From Vanilla planifolia (taxonomy: Eukaryota; Streptophyta; Magnoliopsida; Asparagales; Orchidaceae), in the NCBI GenBank assembly GCA_023846275.1, contig CM043875.1, positions 42,190,633 through 42,254,632 on the forward strand: 64,000 nucleotides of DNA, given 5' to 3'. The notes under the pieces were generated by a model, which was given only the letters and a program-made list of their open reading frames with translations, was not told the origin of the DNA and did not search any database. This document shows, one piece after another, positions 11,901-23,552 of this stretch (within the stretch, counting starts at the first letter, position 1; the number at the start of each line of letters is the position of its first letter). A program made the translations under genes and the position numbers.

Positions 11901-14900
11901 TGTGTAAGAATTAATAAGAAAATGGAGTTTGTATAATCTTTTTAGCATTTTGGATCTCGTGTAAAGGTGTTGAAGAAATATAAATAGAATTATATTTTTA
12001 AGCATTGTAGTTGTTAGCAAAACCACCAATAACTAATGTTTGATTTCCTTAAATGCAGTTGAATGCTGGTATCAAGGAAAGTTTTGGACGAATTTGGATT
12101 AGTGAATGTAAGAGATCCTGTTAAATAAAAAGCTTTTTATATGAAACTTTAATGGGTTTGTGGGATGCATAACAAAGGATTTTAGAGGTTTTAATGATGG
12201 CTATGAGTTTGGAAGGGGAAAAAGTAAGGGTATTTTAGAGATTGCTTTAGTATATGTTATTTGATTATTAATATTTCCTTCAAGTTACGAAAACAACATT
12301 TGGTCACTTATAAGAGTGAGCTAATCTTAGTAATATTTTGTCGCAAAACGTTTCCTAGTGGTCTTAGATGTTCTCTTTTAAAAGTTGTTTGAAAAAAATG
12401 CAAGGATGAAGTATGTTCTTAGATTTTATGGTTGAATCATTAATTTTCAAGAATATTCATAGAGCTATACCCTTGGAATAGAAATTGTGGAGCTTATCTT
12501 ATGTTGCTTGTTCTATTTTGAAGTGACTAAGGCTATGCTTGGAGAATCTAAAGAGCATGCTCTAGTTTATAATGGGGCTTTTTGGTGAAAGTTAAGGACA
12601 ATAAGGTTTGAAGGGACAAACTTTATTTTTAATAACATGTTGCTTGTTTGTTATAATTCCAAAAATTGAGGTTACATTAAGTACAAAAAGGGTTAACGAG
12701 ATGAAGGGCATGTAAACTAAATTAGTTATAGGCAAAAAAGGAATTAGTGATACCAATAAAATGGCTATTAAAAATTTTTAGAGATAAATTAGATAATGAG
12801 TAATGAAACACATATATTAGAATATTAAAAAAAAGGTAGATAAAATTTAAAATCTAATCTTAGTAAAATGTTTCTAAGATAATAATTAGAAAGTACTTAT
12901 TGATGATAAGGATGTATATATATTGATAAATGAGTTATTTTTCATTACTTTTTTAGATCATGTGTGGACAAGATTGATTTGGATGATCTTAAATAAGTAG
13001 AGTTTTTCTTTTTATTGACGAAAATTAAATGAGTTTGAGAACTTTGAAGAGGAAAAAATTATCAATAGTTAAAGGGATGTCTATAGTTATGCTAATTATA
13101 ACAATTTAGGCTAATGAGCCATGCATTGAAACTTTGGTTAGGTGTGGTTTTGGACATATTACTACATGAGAGATCTTAGAATCAATTTGGTGTTTCAGCC
13201 ATATGGTTTGTATAGTTTGGTTTTGGATGGCTATTAGGTGCTAGCTTTTTAATTTCTAAAACATATTTGCAAACACAGATTCACATAAATTTGCATGTGT
13301 ATACAATTTTAAAAAGATATGCATACATGACGTGAAATCATATGTGTGATTTATATTGTCAACGAGTACCTTAAATGATTCTAATTATGATAGTTTTAAA
13401 CTGGGGCTAGGCAACGTTTAATTATTATCATGCATATCAATTTAGGAATTTGTACTATATTTATACTTACAAATGTTTTGGTTATTTGTGCTCATAGACC
13501 TTGTTGTCTTGTTTGTTCTCTCTTTGACAAAAAAATTGATTGGTGTTGGTTTAAAAAGATGCTGTTTTGATGTATCAAGAACATGTGACTGCCACCTTGT
13601 GGAGTAATATGTTTTTATGTTTATGCTCATATTGGTTAATGGTTCTTTCCTTTTTCTTTAATTAGTTTCAGATTTTGTTAAATTGATCTCTATCATGTGC
13701 TTTGGAAATCTGTATAAACATTCATAATGCATGATTAAGATGATGTTTTGCTTATTTCATATGGGAAGAATTATGTCTTTGCCAAATGCATGATTACCCT
13801 TTTAAGGAGCTTCAATGTCAAGCATCAACATCAAACATGGTGGAATCTATTGACTAAAAAACTGTTGTACAATATTGTTAGAATGGTGATGATATTACAT
13901 TTGTGTTGAAAGTTGTTATATTGAGTACAAATAGTGTCACAAATAGTCATATAAATTTTTTTGTGATAAGAAAACTTGAAGAAGCACGTAAAAGTAGCAA
14001 GTTTCTTTTTCTTTCTGTCTTTGTTTTACCTTCTTTTTGTGTTAGTGGGATTGTGTCCTTCTTAGACAAGGATATATGTTTAGGTTGGCAAGGGTTTGCC
14101 ATGGTATTTATAAAATCTTAACCAAAAGAATCATAATTGAATTAATTTGATGTCATGTCACACATTGGGAAAAACTTGTCATTGTCAAATTGACAAAAGG
14201 GCATAAGCTTGATACTTTTGTGTTGAAAGTTGATTAGAAATGAATTATAAGAAAAAAATAAACAATGCTGTGGTTTTCATCTGTTTAGACCCGTATTACA
14301 TTCACTTTTTGTGATGTGGTAGGAATAACGGGGTTGTTATCTAAATTAGTGGTCATACCCTTTACTTAATACTATTGTGGCTTGCACCAAACACTTAAGC
14401 CAATAAAATATATAATATTTTATGAGTGGAGGTTTACTGAACCCACCTAGCTTGACTTGGGATTGAGCTCTTTTCCTTTGCATTTGATTATTTGCTCAAG
14501 TGGACAATTGGGAGTACGCATGTCATTTTCATATTTAATGTTTATCCTTGGGTTTGATGGCCATGTCATTTATGTATGTTTGTTAAGACGAAGTAAACAA
14601 TGAATCACATGCATATTGGTTGTAAAAAGCTGTTAAGAAAAGCTTTTGCTTATAGGCCTTTTTTTGTTGCTTTATAAGGATTCCTCTAAGACAATGTCTA
14701 CATCGTTCATTTTGACCTTCTTCCTTCATATCCATAGAGCTTTAGATTGGCTTTGTATTGACCTATTGGAGAGCAACATTAAGAGTGCTTCTTATGGGGA
14801 GTCTCTTTCATTAAAGAAGATGAGGATTGTAGCAATGTCATCGATGCCCCATATTGAAGATGAATATGCTCTTGTGGCAATGGCCTATGGATTGGTTGAC

Positions 14901-17900
14901 CATGCATGAAGCATTATGTTGAGGTTGAGCATAAGCAGACCATGGTAAGTATAAGATTGGGATGGTACAAGTGATATTGGAAGATTTTCAATCTTGTTTA
15001 GTTGAGATGGGCAAAGTTTTGGTGCAGGTGCATAGAATCATGATTGCATTAAAGCCAAAGAATGCTGAGTTGATGTTCAATGAAGCAACAAGTAAAGCAC
15101 AATTGGTGATGGACATAGTCATCTAGATTTACCAAGCACTTATAGAGGGTAACTTTGCTAATGCATTGCGAGGGCAAAAAGAGGATGTTATTGATGTGTT
15201 GATGGAGAGGATGAAGTTCTAAATGATGGATATGGAGGCCTTTTAATATTGGATTATGTTGTTTATCTAGATGTACCAAGTACTTATAGAGGGTAACCTT
15301 ACTGACGCATTGCGAGAGTAACAAAAGAAGTTATTGATGTGGCGGTGGAGAGGAGGAAAGTCCTAAATTGATCGACATAGAGACCTTTAAACATTGGGTT
15401 AAGTCGTTGGTGCAAGTGTGGATCTAAAAGAATATTTGTATACATATCGATTAGTTGAACAAGGCAGAGATATGTGTACTCTTTAATTAAGAAGGGATTG
15501 GTCATTTGGTATGGCACATAGTAGCACTTCAAATGGTCTAGGTTTAAGAGCTTTTGCTCTCCCTTATCAATAAAAGAAGCCATCTATTCTATAGCAGTTT
15601 CTTGACAAGCCTAAATGTCTTCCTCTTATAAATAGAATAGATAGGATTGAGAGTAGGGTTTATTGTGACTGCCATGACTTTGTGCTTACATCCATCCTTT
15701 TCCTTTGTCTTCCTTTGCTCTTCCAGTAAAAACCTTAGCTTATCGTGGTTTTTTGATTCTTTGATAAGAAATGCTATGAAGCCCACCTAAGGTGACAAAT
15801 TTATTCGCTATTGGTCTTATGGCTTAGGTCTCTTGTACAAAAAAAATAGTCAAGACATTTTTTCTCCTTTTGTGGTCTTTCCTCATCCTTTGGGTAGTGA
15901 GCAATTGAATTCTTTTCGTTGGTCTTAGATATCTTTTTCTCCATCTTCTTCTACCTTCTTATCATGACTTATACAAAAATAGTCTTATCCTTCTTTAGCT
16001 TAGTTCCTATATAATTGAACTCTCGACTTATTGTCATGATTACTTTTTCTTATGAATGACATAAGGTTTAAAAGTTCAATTAGAATATCCTAGTATAGTG
16101 ACTTTGAGAGTGGCTACTAATAGGTGAGATTGGAGGGAAAAAAATTTTATGTGACTTTTTTTGGAAATCATAAGACAGTCACCAAAGAATATAGCTTTAG
16201 AAGTTTTGAAGGCTTTTTGCCTTCTATACAAATGAAAGAGTATATGAAGTGCATCGCATAATTCAAAATCAAGTTGACATGTGAAAGGATAATTATGCCC
16301 CTAAGCAAGCCTAATCCACATCATAAAGTATGTGGTGAAGGTACACAATTTATTTATAAAGATTATTTGAACTTGGTAAGTTAAAAGTTATAGATACCTT
16401 GTCTATATTTCACACATGGGAGGGACATGGGAAGAGCATTATAGATGGGGCACTAATTGTTCAGAGGTTAAGCATTTGTTGGAGAGGAGGTAGATGCGAG
16501 CATCTTTGGGTTCCATCATGAGGATTTTAGAATCCAAGAGGAAGAAGAATATAAGGTGAAGAAGAATATCTCACACATGGGAGGGACATGGGAAGAGTAT
16601 TATAGATGGGCATTAATTGTTCAGAGGTTAAGCATTTGTTGGAGTGGAGGTAGATGCGAGCATCTTTGGGTTCCATCATGAGGATTTTAGAATCCAAGAG
16701 GAAGAAGAATATAAGGTGATGAAGTAAGGTAAGGTCATACTCAAATTAGAATGATCAAGTAGGAGAAGGGTGAAATGTCCCCTCCCTACCTCTCTAAGAT
16801 TTGAGGACAACAAAGAGAAGGGAAGTTATGGAAGTGGAGAGTGGTGCATCAATGTATGTAGGTAGACTAGGGGTTTAGATATTGAGTTGGGTATTTCCAT
16901 ATCATATGAAATATCTTATTTGAGAATAAAGTTTATGGACTTAGCAACGCTATCATTGGACATTTAATTCAATATTTTTGAAGATGAATGTAGAAGGAAG
17001 AACCTGCATTCCTTTGAGGTTGAGTATTTTTTATCAAAGGGGGCCCTTTTGCCAACACGGGAGCATTCGGCAACTACTTGTTAATATGAATTAAGAAGCC
17101 AAAATGCTAATCATCGAGTCATAGAATGCACTTATCTTGGGCATTTTCAAGCATTCAAAAAATATATGTTTATCTTTTACTTGCATCATTTTATTTATGC
17201 AACGATATTTTTAATTTCATGATACAATTGTTGATCACAAATTTTTCCTGTAGCCATGCTAACAAACAATGAAATCACAAAACCATATTATGGGCGTGAG
17301 TTATGGGATAACTTAGTTCTTAAATTAAATACTGTCAAGAAAAAAAGTAAAATATCATGTTATGTTGCAGTTTTGGGATGTGCATTAAAAGTAGAGAAAC
17401 TATGGTTGAAGGGTAGTGAGGAGCTAGAGATGATATTGAATAGGAAAAAAATGTGAAGAGGGTAAATTTGAGGGGACAAAAAAGGATCAAATTATCCTTC
17501 AATTGAAGCTCAATGTTTGACATAATGAGAAATAAGATTGAAGCAATGAGAAAGAGGAAATGAAATCCTTTGTCTCCTCAAATTTACCCGTCAATTGAAG
17601 CTCGATGTTTGACATAATGAGAAATAAGATTGGAGCAATGAGAAAGAGGAAATGAAATCCCTTTCTTAAATGAGAGGTACTAAGCTCCAAATGAAGGTAA
17701 GGAAGTTTGTAATAGCACCACATTGGTGGGAAAAAGTCAAAATGGTTATGAGTGTTGTGTAACGGACGGAGAAGGAAAAAGCAGAAAAGTTAGTGAAGTT
17801 TATTGCAATGGACGATGGAAATGTTGTAGCCACGCTAAGCTTGAGCTTAGGTATGACTCCACCTTCAAATTTTATATGGTTAAAGAAAAATGCAAAAGGC

Positions 17901-20737
17901 AAATGTTGAGTTGTGGGACTAAGATATTGTGGTGGATAACACATTATTAGAGGGCAATGAAGAGGTGCTGAAAGGGGAAACATGTAAAGATGGTAAAATT
18001 GAGAGGATAAAGAAGGATCTAATAGCCTTTGATCATGGCTTGAGGCTTGGCTAAGCGAGCGAGGGATGAAGGAATGACAAAGAGGAATCGTCTTTTTTGT
18101 TATCTTGGCTTATGTTCATCCTTTCTTTTCTTTGTTATTATGTAGTTCCATATTTATTTCTCTCAACTTTTATGAACATCATTATTAGTAGAGATGTCAT
18201 GAATATAAGGAGAAGATAATCGTTAGAGGCATTGATGGCATGAAGGTTGGCATCATCGATAGATTTTGTAGAAAGTGAGATTGACACAACAGTAACTATT
18301 TCTTATTGTGGCCAACAGGGGAAATAGAACATATTGGTCCTTGCGAATCCATGAATTGGCAAGGATGTTAGTCAAATACTAAATATTGAGAAAAGACCTT
18401 GCTTTCTTCAATCCTTGTTGACATAAGCCCTTGATACCTCCTTGTGGAACATAAGATGAGAATTGCACTCCCATGATTTGACCTTGAGATAAAATTCTTA
18501 ATGCATTGAGAGAAAAAGAGTACTATTGTGCCCTTTAACCGATAAGAACCTTAGCAAATTTGAGAAGAAGAGACCTTGCTTTGATCAGTCCTTGATGACT
18601 TCAGCCCTCGATGTCTCCTTATGGAACAATATAAGAGGAGAATTACACTCCTTGACTTACCTTAAGTCAAAGTTCCTGATGCATGGAAAGAAAAAAGTAC
18701 TATCATTCTCTTTAGTCGATAAGAACTTTAGCAAATCTGAGAAGCCCTTCTAAAGTTCTACAAGCACTACGAAGACCATGGTGATGACATGGAGTATCAA
18801 CAATTGAAAATGCCTAATCAAGAACCCTTTTGAATGCAAGCAGGTTTTAGGATTTTCAAATTCCATTGGTTCAAAATTTTGATTAGGTTGATTAAAAGTA
18901 CCAAAATTTTGATAACTAGAGTGCTATTATCCTTGCACCTTGGTTGAGGAACAAAAGGATTAAGAAAATTTTAAGTCTTATTGATGCTATCTTTGGTGGA
19001 AAGCCTACTGTCTCAAAGAACTCAAACCTTAAGTTGGAAATCAACCACATCGATCATGGACTTAGAAAATTTGAAAAGCCACTCGAAGTTTTACAAGTTT
19101 CATTAGCACCATGTCCAGTACTCATGGTATAATAAAAAAACTCATAATCAATAACCATTTTAATGGAAGCAAGCTCCAAGAATCTTAAATTCTTGAGAAT
19201 AGTCATAATTTCAATAAGGTTGGCCGAAGTGCCTTACTTCCTAGAATTAGATTGCCATTTTCCGTGGGTAGTAGGTGAGGAATGATGTGGGCAAGAAAAG
19301 TTTTGACTCTTGTTTATGTTATCTTAGGAGAAAGACCTGTAGCTTGAAGGTGTCATTTAAAAGATGGTGGAGACCGCATAACTTAGGAAGATGCAGAGTT
19401 AACCCAACAGTTAAATTTCTACCTTTAGCAAGGATGATTTACCTCCATTAGACCACTTTTGATACACAACTTTCGTAGCAGTCTTCATGTCAAGTATCAC
19501 GATCCAATGAGAATGGCATCTTCCCTAGTGAACTCTTGAACATGAAGCTGCTTTTCATTCTCTCGAGCAATATCTCATGACATCTCCTATCCTTAAGAAC
19601 CTATCTATCTTTATCTGCTTTTCTTGGATGGAGCATTTAGCTACATGTTGTCTAAGGAATTCAAATGCCTACTACGACATAAGCTATGTGCTTAACTCGT
19701 TCAGACAAGGTACATTCCTCTCAAGAGATTGACGCTTGAGGGTCTTCAAGACAAATTCCATTTTGATTGACATGTTGTGGAGACTAAAAATGTGCAACTG
19801 AGCTGAGGGAATGCAATATATGGTACATACCATGGGTTCAATCTCTGCTTTTCTTTTTGTTCGATAGACAATGCCTGCAAAGCTTGATGTTGGGTACCAC
19901 ACCTCTGATTAGATCATGTACATGAATGGATCCTCAGGAGAACAAAGAAGTGGGAACGATGTTTTGCATACAATGCCGATGGGCAACACTGCTTATTAGG
20001 TTGTCTATTGTAACAACAATCAATCTACGAGCTCTATTGTACTCGACTTTGCATCAATCCGGAGGTTAAAGACCTAAGCATTCACAACTCATAGTTCGCC
20101 ACAGCTTCAAGTAATTGGAGTTGTGAAAATCTTACACATCCCTCAAATAAGAACTAGGCTGTTGATGTGCTTGCAATCCAACCAACTACAGAGTTCTCAG
20201 CCCCTAAAACCAAGACTAATTAGTGAATGTCTATCTATTCACGTACGATACTCCTACAACTAATCACCTCCGTAGCAACTAAGCTTCACCTTTTCTTATT
20301 GGAGCTCTTTAGTATAGTTTGAAATACATTGAGTAGCTCCTGTTTCTGTAGTTAGTCATTTTCTTAACTTCTTTGGTGGCCGTATTGTAGGGGATGGATT
20401 CCTGAAACCATGGATAATACCCGAACCGGAGGTCAAAATTATTCCCCGATCGCGTGACGATGAATGTCTCATTTTAGCCAGCGATGGACTGTGGGACTTC
20501 GTATCAAACGAAGAGGCTTGCAATGTTGCTCGGAAAAAGATTCTTCTCTGGCATAAAAAGAATGCAGGTGCTGGTCCTTCGAAACAAAGAGCAGAGGGAA
20601 CTGAAGGCTTCGATCCGGCAGCACAAGAAGCGGCAGATTATCTTTCCAGGCTTGCCTTTCAGAAGGGTAGTGAAGACAACATCACTGTAATTGTGCTGGA
20701 CCTCAAAGCAAAGAGGAAGTTCAAGAACACAAGTTAA
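8958..20737 (+). CDS. Clade A protein phosphatase 2C, HAB1-type
   Basis: Four coding exons: 8958-9740, 9838-10218, 10324-10429 and 20391-20737, all with GT/AG borders, giving 538 residues. The start is ATG at 8958; the in-frame TTG just before it is not needed. The protein is a Mg/Mn-dependent Ser/Thr phosphatase that, by family knowledge, dephosphorylates SnRK2 kinases and is inhibited by PYR/PYL/RCAR-ABA receptors. The non-catalytic N-terminus (about 1-195) matches HAB1 around its opening PVEIT-like stretch. Catalytic motifs: RPEMED (210-215), [10 protein letters not shown] (250-259), NCGDSRAVL (from 366), SDGLWD (454-459) and [10 protein letters not shown] (516-525). Trp408 in VIQWDG is the receptor 'lock' tryptophan. 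The tail KAKRKFK resembles HAB1. Oddities: GDGF at 424-427 where GDRY is usual, and a 9.96-kb third intron. The 106-nt third exon is typical of the clade. Confidence 0.93.
11177..11660. repeat. Imperfect tandem repeat, 253-bp period
   Basis: Units start at 11177 and 11430 with the shared ATATATGTATACATGTTT and stay collinear through blocks such as CATGACATTA and CTTGAAAGTG. Similarity is patchy, so this is an old duplication. Confidence 0.7.
15121..15408. repeat. Imperfect tandem repeat, 144-bp period
   Basis: Units start at 15121 and 15265 with ATCTAGAT(T/G)TACCAAG, followed by ACTTATAGAGGGTAAC and GCATTGCGAG in both. In one forward frame both units give a similar short peptide (IEGN, then ALR), suggesting a once-coding ancestor; family not recognised. 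Confidence 0.7.
16405..16724. repeat. Recent tandem duplication, 161-bp period
   Basis: Units 16405-16565 and 16566-16724 are nearly identical: I see only a handful of substitutions and one 1-bp length difference. Both contain CACACATGGGAGGGACATGG and GAGGAAGAAGAATATAAGG. High identity makes this the youngest duplication in the intron. Confidence 0.9.
17489..17661. repeat. Tandem duplication, 92-bp period
   Basis: The block CAATTGAAGCTC(A/G)ATGTTTGACA recurs with a 92-bp offset (17500 and 17592), followed by TAATGAGAAATAAGATTG and an AAAGAGGAAATGAAATCC end in both copies. Very few differences. Confidence 0.9.
18367..18750. repeat. Imperfect tandem repeat, about 178-182-bp period
   Basis: Unit starts at about 18367, 18549 and 18726 share (T)TTAG(T)CAAAT followed by GAGAA, then AGACCTTGCTTT in the first two. 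A more diverged further copy may begin near 19058. Units are about three-quarters alike by eye. Confidence 0.7.
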
Positions 20738-20953
20738 AAAAAGCTCTTGGTTATGCTGTGCTCCTCCTTTTTCGTTGGCTTTTAAATCGGGGTAGGAGAG
20801 TGTTCAGTATGCTCCATACGTGCACGCTCACAGAGCAGGCACGTAGGCTGGGAATGGTGTCTGAGGTGAGTTTGTGTCTAATATAAGTCTGGTCATACTG
20901 ATCGTTGGTTTGGAAACGTAAATTTGAGGTGATATAATTGATCTATGTGAATT

Positions 20954-20959
20954 AATAAA
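20954..20959 (+). terminator. Possible poly(A) signal of the PP2C gene
   Basis: AATAAA lies about 220 bp after the stop codon, a usual distance for a plant near-upstream element. Plant signals are loose, so this is only a candidate. Confidence 0.35.
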
Positions 20960-21416
20960 TTGTAGTCTGCTGCAGCTATACTGCCAACTGCTTCGTTCAT
21001 AAATATCAATCTACGAATTGTACTTTTATACAGAATTCCAATTGACGAGTTAAATGTCTCTACATTTACTTCATTGCTGTGATGCCGGGAATATAACGTA
21101 TTCACTTTAATGTCAAATATTAACCAAAATATCATTGTTTTTCTTGCCCTTTAAATCATCTTGAGCAAATCCTTTCATCTATAATAATTTCTAGCAAATT
21201 GTTTTTACTATTAATCTGTCTATCGTTATAGCTATATCAAAATACAGGGTAAAAGATCAGTTGTCGAATAAGCTTTATTAGATGTCTATGTTAGCTTGTT
21301 CGTTAATCTCAAGTAACAGTCCCTTGAAGAGCTCAGGCATCCGCGAGTAATGCGGCTTAATACAAATGCGGTAAACCTGTCTGTAATGCTTCATTCGTTC
21401 CCAGTAAAGACAATGT

Positions 21417-23552
21417 ATGCTTATGTTCCATGTTCAGCGGCCTCTGTCTACCGAGCGCCAGCTGCGGCCGCCTCCCACTGTCGCCTCTCTTCAATCTTCG
21501 TCTACCCGGACTCCGATCATTGATTCCAACTACCTGGATCTCCTACTACAGCGATGCGTCACCATTCGAAAGGCCAAGCAGCTCCATGCCCTCATTCTCC
21601 TATCTGGTCACCACCGCTCTGCTTTTCTCGCCGCTCGCCTCGTCTTTCGCTATTCCTCCCTTGGACTTCTCCCCTCCGCCATATCTGTCTTCCTATCCGC
21701 TGCATCGCCCCCTTCCTCTCTCATCTGCAACTCCATCCTTCGGGCCCTCCTATCCCATGGCCAACCCGCCGAGACCATCTCCATCTACCGCCGTTCCCGC
21801 TCTATGGGCACCATACCGGACGGCTTCACCTTTCCGCTTGCTCTCCGTGCCTGTGTCTCCTTGGCCGTCCCCTTCATCTCGGCCACCGTCCACGCACACG
21901 CTGTCGTCATGGGGTTCCACTTTCACCTCCATGTCGCAAACGAGTTAATTACTATGTACAGTCACTTGAACCGGATGGACCTCGCCCGAAAGGTTTTCGA
22001 TGCAATGCCTATTCGAAGCGTGGTCACTTGGAACGTCCTCATATCTGGTCACTCTCGGAACCGAGAGTGTGAAGACGCCCGCGAAGCGTTCGACCTCATG
22101 CAATCCACCGGTCCAAAGCCGAATCAGGTCACATGGACGTCTCTCTGTTCTGCCTACGCCCACTGCCAGCGGCACTCCGAAGTTGTAGACCTCTTCAATG
22201 CGATGAGGAGGAGTGGATGTCAGTCAACAGCTGAGGCGGTGGCCGTGGTCTTATCTGCTTGCCCTTATTTAGTTGCAGCTGGAATAGAGAAGGGGAAGGA
22301 GATACATGGGTTTGCTAAAAGAAAAGGTTTTGAAGATTTCAGTTTCGTGAGAAACTCCCTTCTATGTATGTACGGGAAACTTGGGAACAGCAGCGACGCA
22401 GAGAGCCTGTTCTCCGAGGCGGAAGTCAAGGATTTGGTGAGCTGGAATGCATTAATCTCAAGCTATGCAACTGCAGGTCGCTGCTACGAAGCATACGAGG
22501 CCTTTCTCCGGTTAGAGGGGGCTGGTGAGCCCACGCCCAATGTAGTGAGTTGGAGTGCAGTTATAGGAGGCTTTGCATCTTGTGGAGTGATGGAGCAGTC
22601 TGTGGACCTTTTCCGGCTAATGCAGAAAGCTGGTGTTCACTCCAATGCAGTCACCCTGGCCACTGTTCTGTCTATTTGTGCAGATCTGTCAGCAATGAAC
22701 GCAGGTAGAGAAATCCATGCCTACTCGACGAGGAGCTTTATGAATGATAATATACTGATTGAGAATGGGCTGCTCAACTTGTACACAAAGAGTGGAAGTC
22801 TCAAATACGGAACCTTGGTTTTTGAAAGGATAAAGGATAAGGATTTGATCACCTGGAACTCGATGATTAATGGCTATGGGATTCATGGATTATGTGAAAA
22901 TGCTCTCAGCACATATAAAGGCATGGTTAGCTTTGGGGTTGAGCCAGATGGGATAACTTTTATTTCAATTCTCTCTGCTTGTAGCCACGCGGGTCGCGTA
23001 GCTGAGGGGCGAAGAATGTTTGATTTAATGTTTGAGAAACATGGGATTTCACCTGGGATGGAACATTACTCATGCTTGGTGGACCTTCTTGGGCGAGCTG
23101 GGTTGGCAAGAGAAGCGAGCGAGCTTGTGGAGAAGATGCCTATGAGACCCAATGCCTCTATTTGGGGGGCACTGCTGAACTCTTGCAGAATTTATGGTTT
23201 CACAACCATGACGAAGGATACTGCTTCAAGAATTTTTGGGGCTGAAGGGGAGACCCCGGGGAACTGTATGTTGATATCAAATATCTATGCGGCAATTGGA
23301 AGATGGGAGGACTCGGCAAGAGTGAGAGTGCTGACAAAGGAGAAAGGATTGAAGAAGAACCCTGGGCAAAGCTGGATTGAGGTGAAGAAGACTGTTTATG
23401 TGTTCTCAGCTGGTTGCTCACTTCCTCTAGGTGCAGAAGGAGTTTATGGGATAATGGAAAGTTTGAACAGGCATATGGAAAACGAGAATGAACTGGAGAG
23501 TGACTTGTTCGTAGATATGGTCGACCGGGGAGGAGGGTCATGCGATAATTGA
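21417..23552 (+). CDS. Pentatricopeptide repeat protein, PLS-E class
   Basis: Intronless, 711 residues. The start ATG at 21417 is followed by a second at 21423. The N-terminus is rich in Arg, Ser and Pro with few acidic residues, consistent with a mitochondrial or plastid transit peptide. The body is a run of P, L and S pentatricopeptide repeats with typical signatures (VVTWNVLISG, LVSWNALISSYA, LITWNSMINGYGIHG, LSACSHAGRVAEG, YSCLVDLLGRAG). From about residue 578 the E-type region begins (ASIWGALLNSC) and continues through a NPGQSWIEV element; there is no DYW deaminase domain. Such proteins bind organellar RNA and guide C-to-U editing with a partner deaminase. The closest relative I recall is Arabidopsis At1g17630; orthology is an inference. 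The 5' part is much more GC-rich than the 3' part. It lies 680 bp after the PP2C stop, same strand, as a separate gene. Confidence 0.93.
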   Translation: MLMFHVQRPLSTERQLRPPPTVASLQSSSTRTPIIDSNYLDLLLQRCVTIRKAKQLHALILLSGHHRSAFLAARLVFRYSSLGLLPSAISVFLSAASPPSSLICNSILRALLSHGQPAETISIYRRSRSMGTIPDGFTFPLALRACVSLAVPFISATVHAHAVVMGFHFHLHVANELITMYSHLNRMDLARKVFDAMPIRSVVTWNVLISGHSRNRECEDAREAFDLMQSTGPKPNQVTWTSLCSAYAHCQRHSEVVDLFNAMRRSGCQSTAEAVAVVLSACPYLVAAGIEKGKEIHGFAKRKGFEDFSFVRNSLLCMYGKLGNSSDAESLFSEAEVKDLVSWNALISSYATAGRCYEAYEAFLRLEGAGEPTPNVVSWSAVIGGFASCGVMEQSVDLFRLMQKAGVHSNAVTLATVLSICADLSAMNAGREIHAYSTRSFMNDNILIENGLLNLYTKSGSLKYGTLVFERIKDKDLITWNSMINGYGIHGLCENALSTYKGMVSFGVEPDGITFISILSACSHAGRVAEGRRMFDLMFEKHGISPGMEHYSCLVDLLGRAGLAREASELVEKMPMRPNASIWGALLNSCRIYGFTTMTKDTASRIFGAEGETPGNCMLISNIYAAIGRWEDSARVRVLTKEKGLKKNPGQSWIEVKKTVYVFSAGCSLPLGAEGVYGIMESLNRHMENENELESDLFVDMVDRGGGSCDN

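Larger units (their letters stand above)
10430..20390 (+). other. Giant intron 3 of the PP2C gene
   Basis: The intron is 9,961 bp, in phase 1, splitting the Gly424 codon; it begins GTATGC and ends ATTGTAG. No convincing gene is embedded. Plus-strand composition is strongly G-rich from about 11.6 to 18.3 kb (12181-12240 has 20 G and 1 C), suggesting a decayed insertion in gene orientation. It holds five separate local tandem duplications (listed individually). Peptide-like stretches near 14.7-15.4 kb could not be assigned to a family. Confidence 0.85.

Noticed and set aside
12068-12079. TGGTATCAAGG resembling a primer-binding site
   Set aside because: Eight matching bases only, no LTR end before it and no gag after it.
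14646-14909. Open frame with an ALDWLCIDL stretch, loosely like a DExH-box helicase region
   Set aside because: Only one short stretch resembles the family, no neighbouring blocks follow, and it lies in a decayed repeat region of the intron.
21430-22188. Other open frames within the PPR gene
   Set aside because: GC-rich out-of-frame shadows of the PPR coding sequence.
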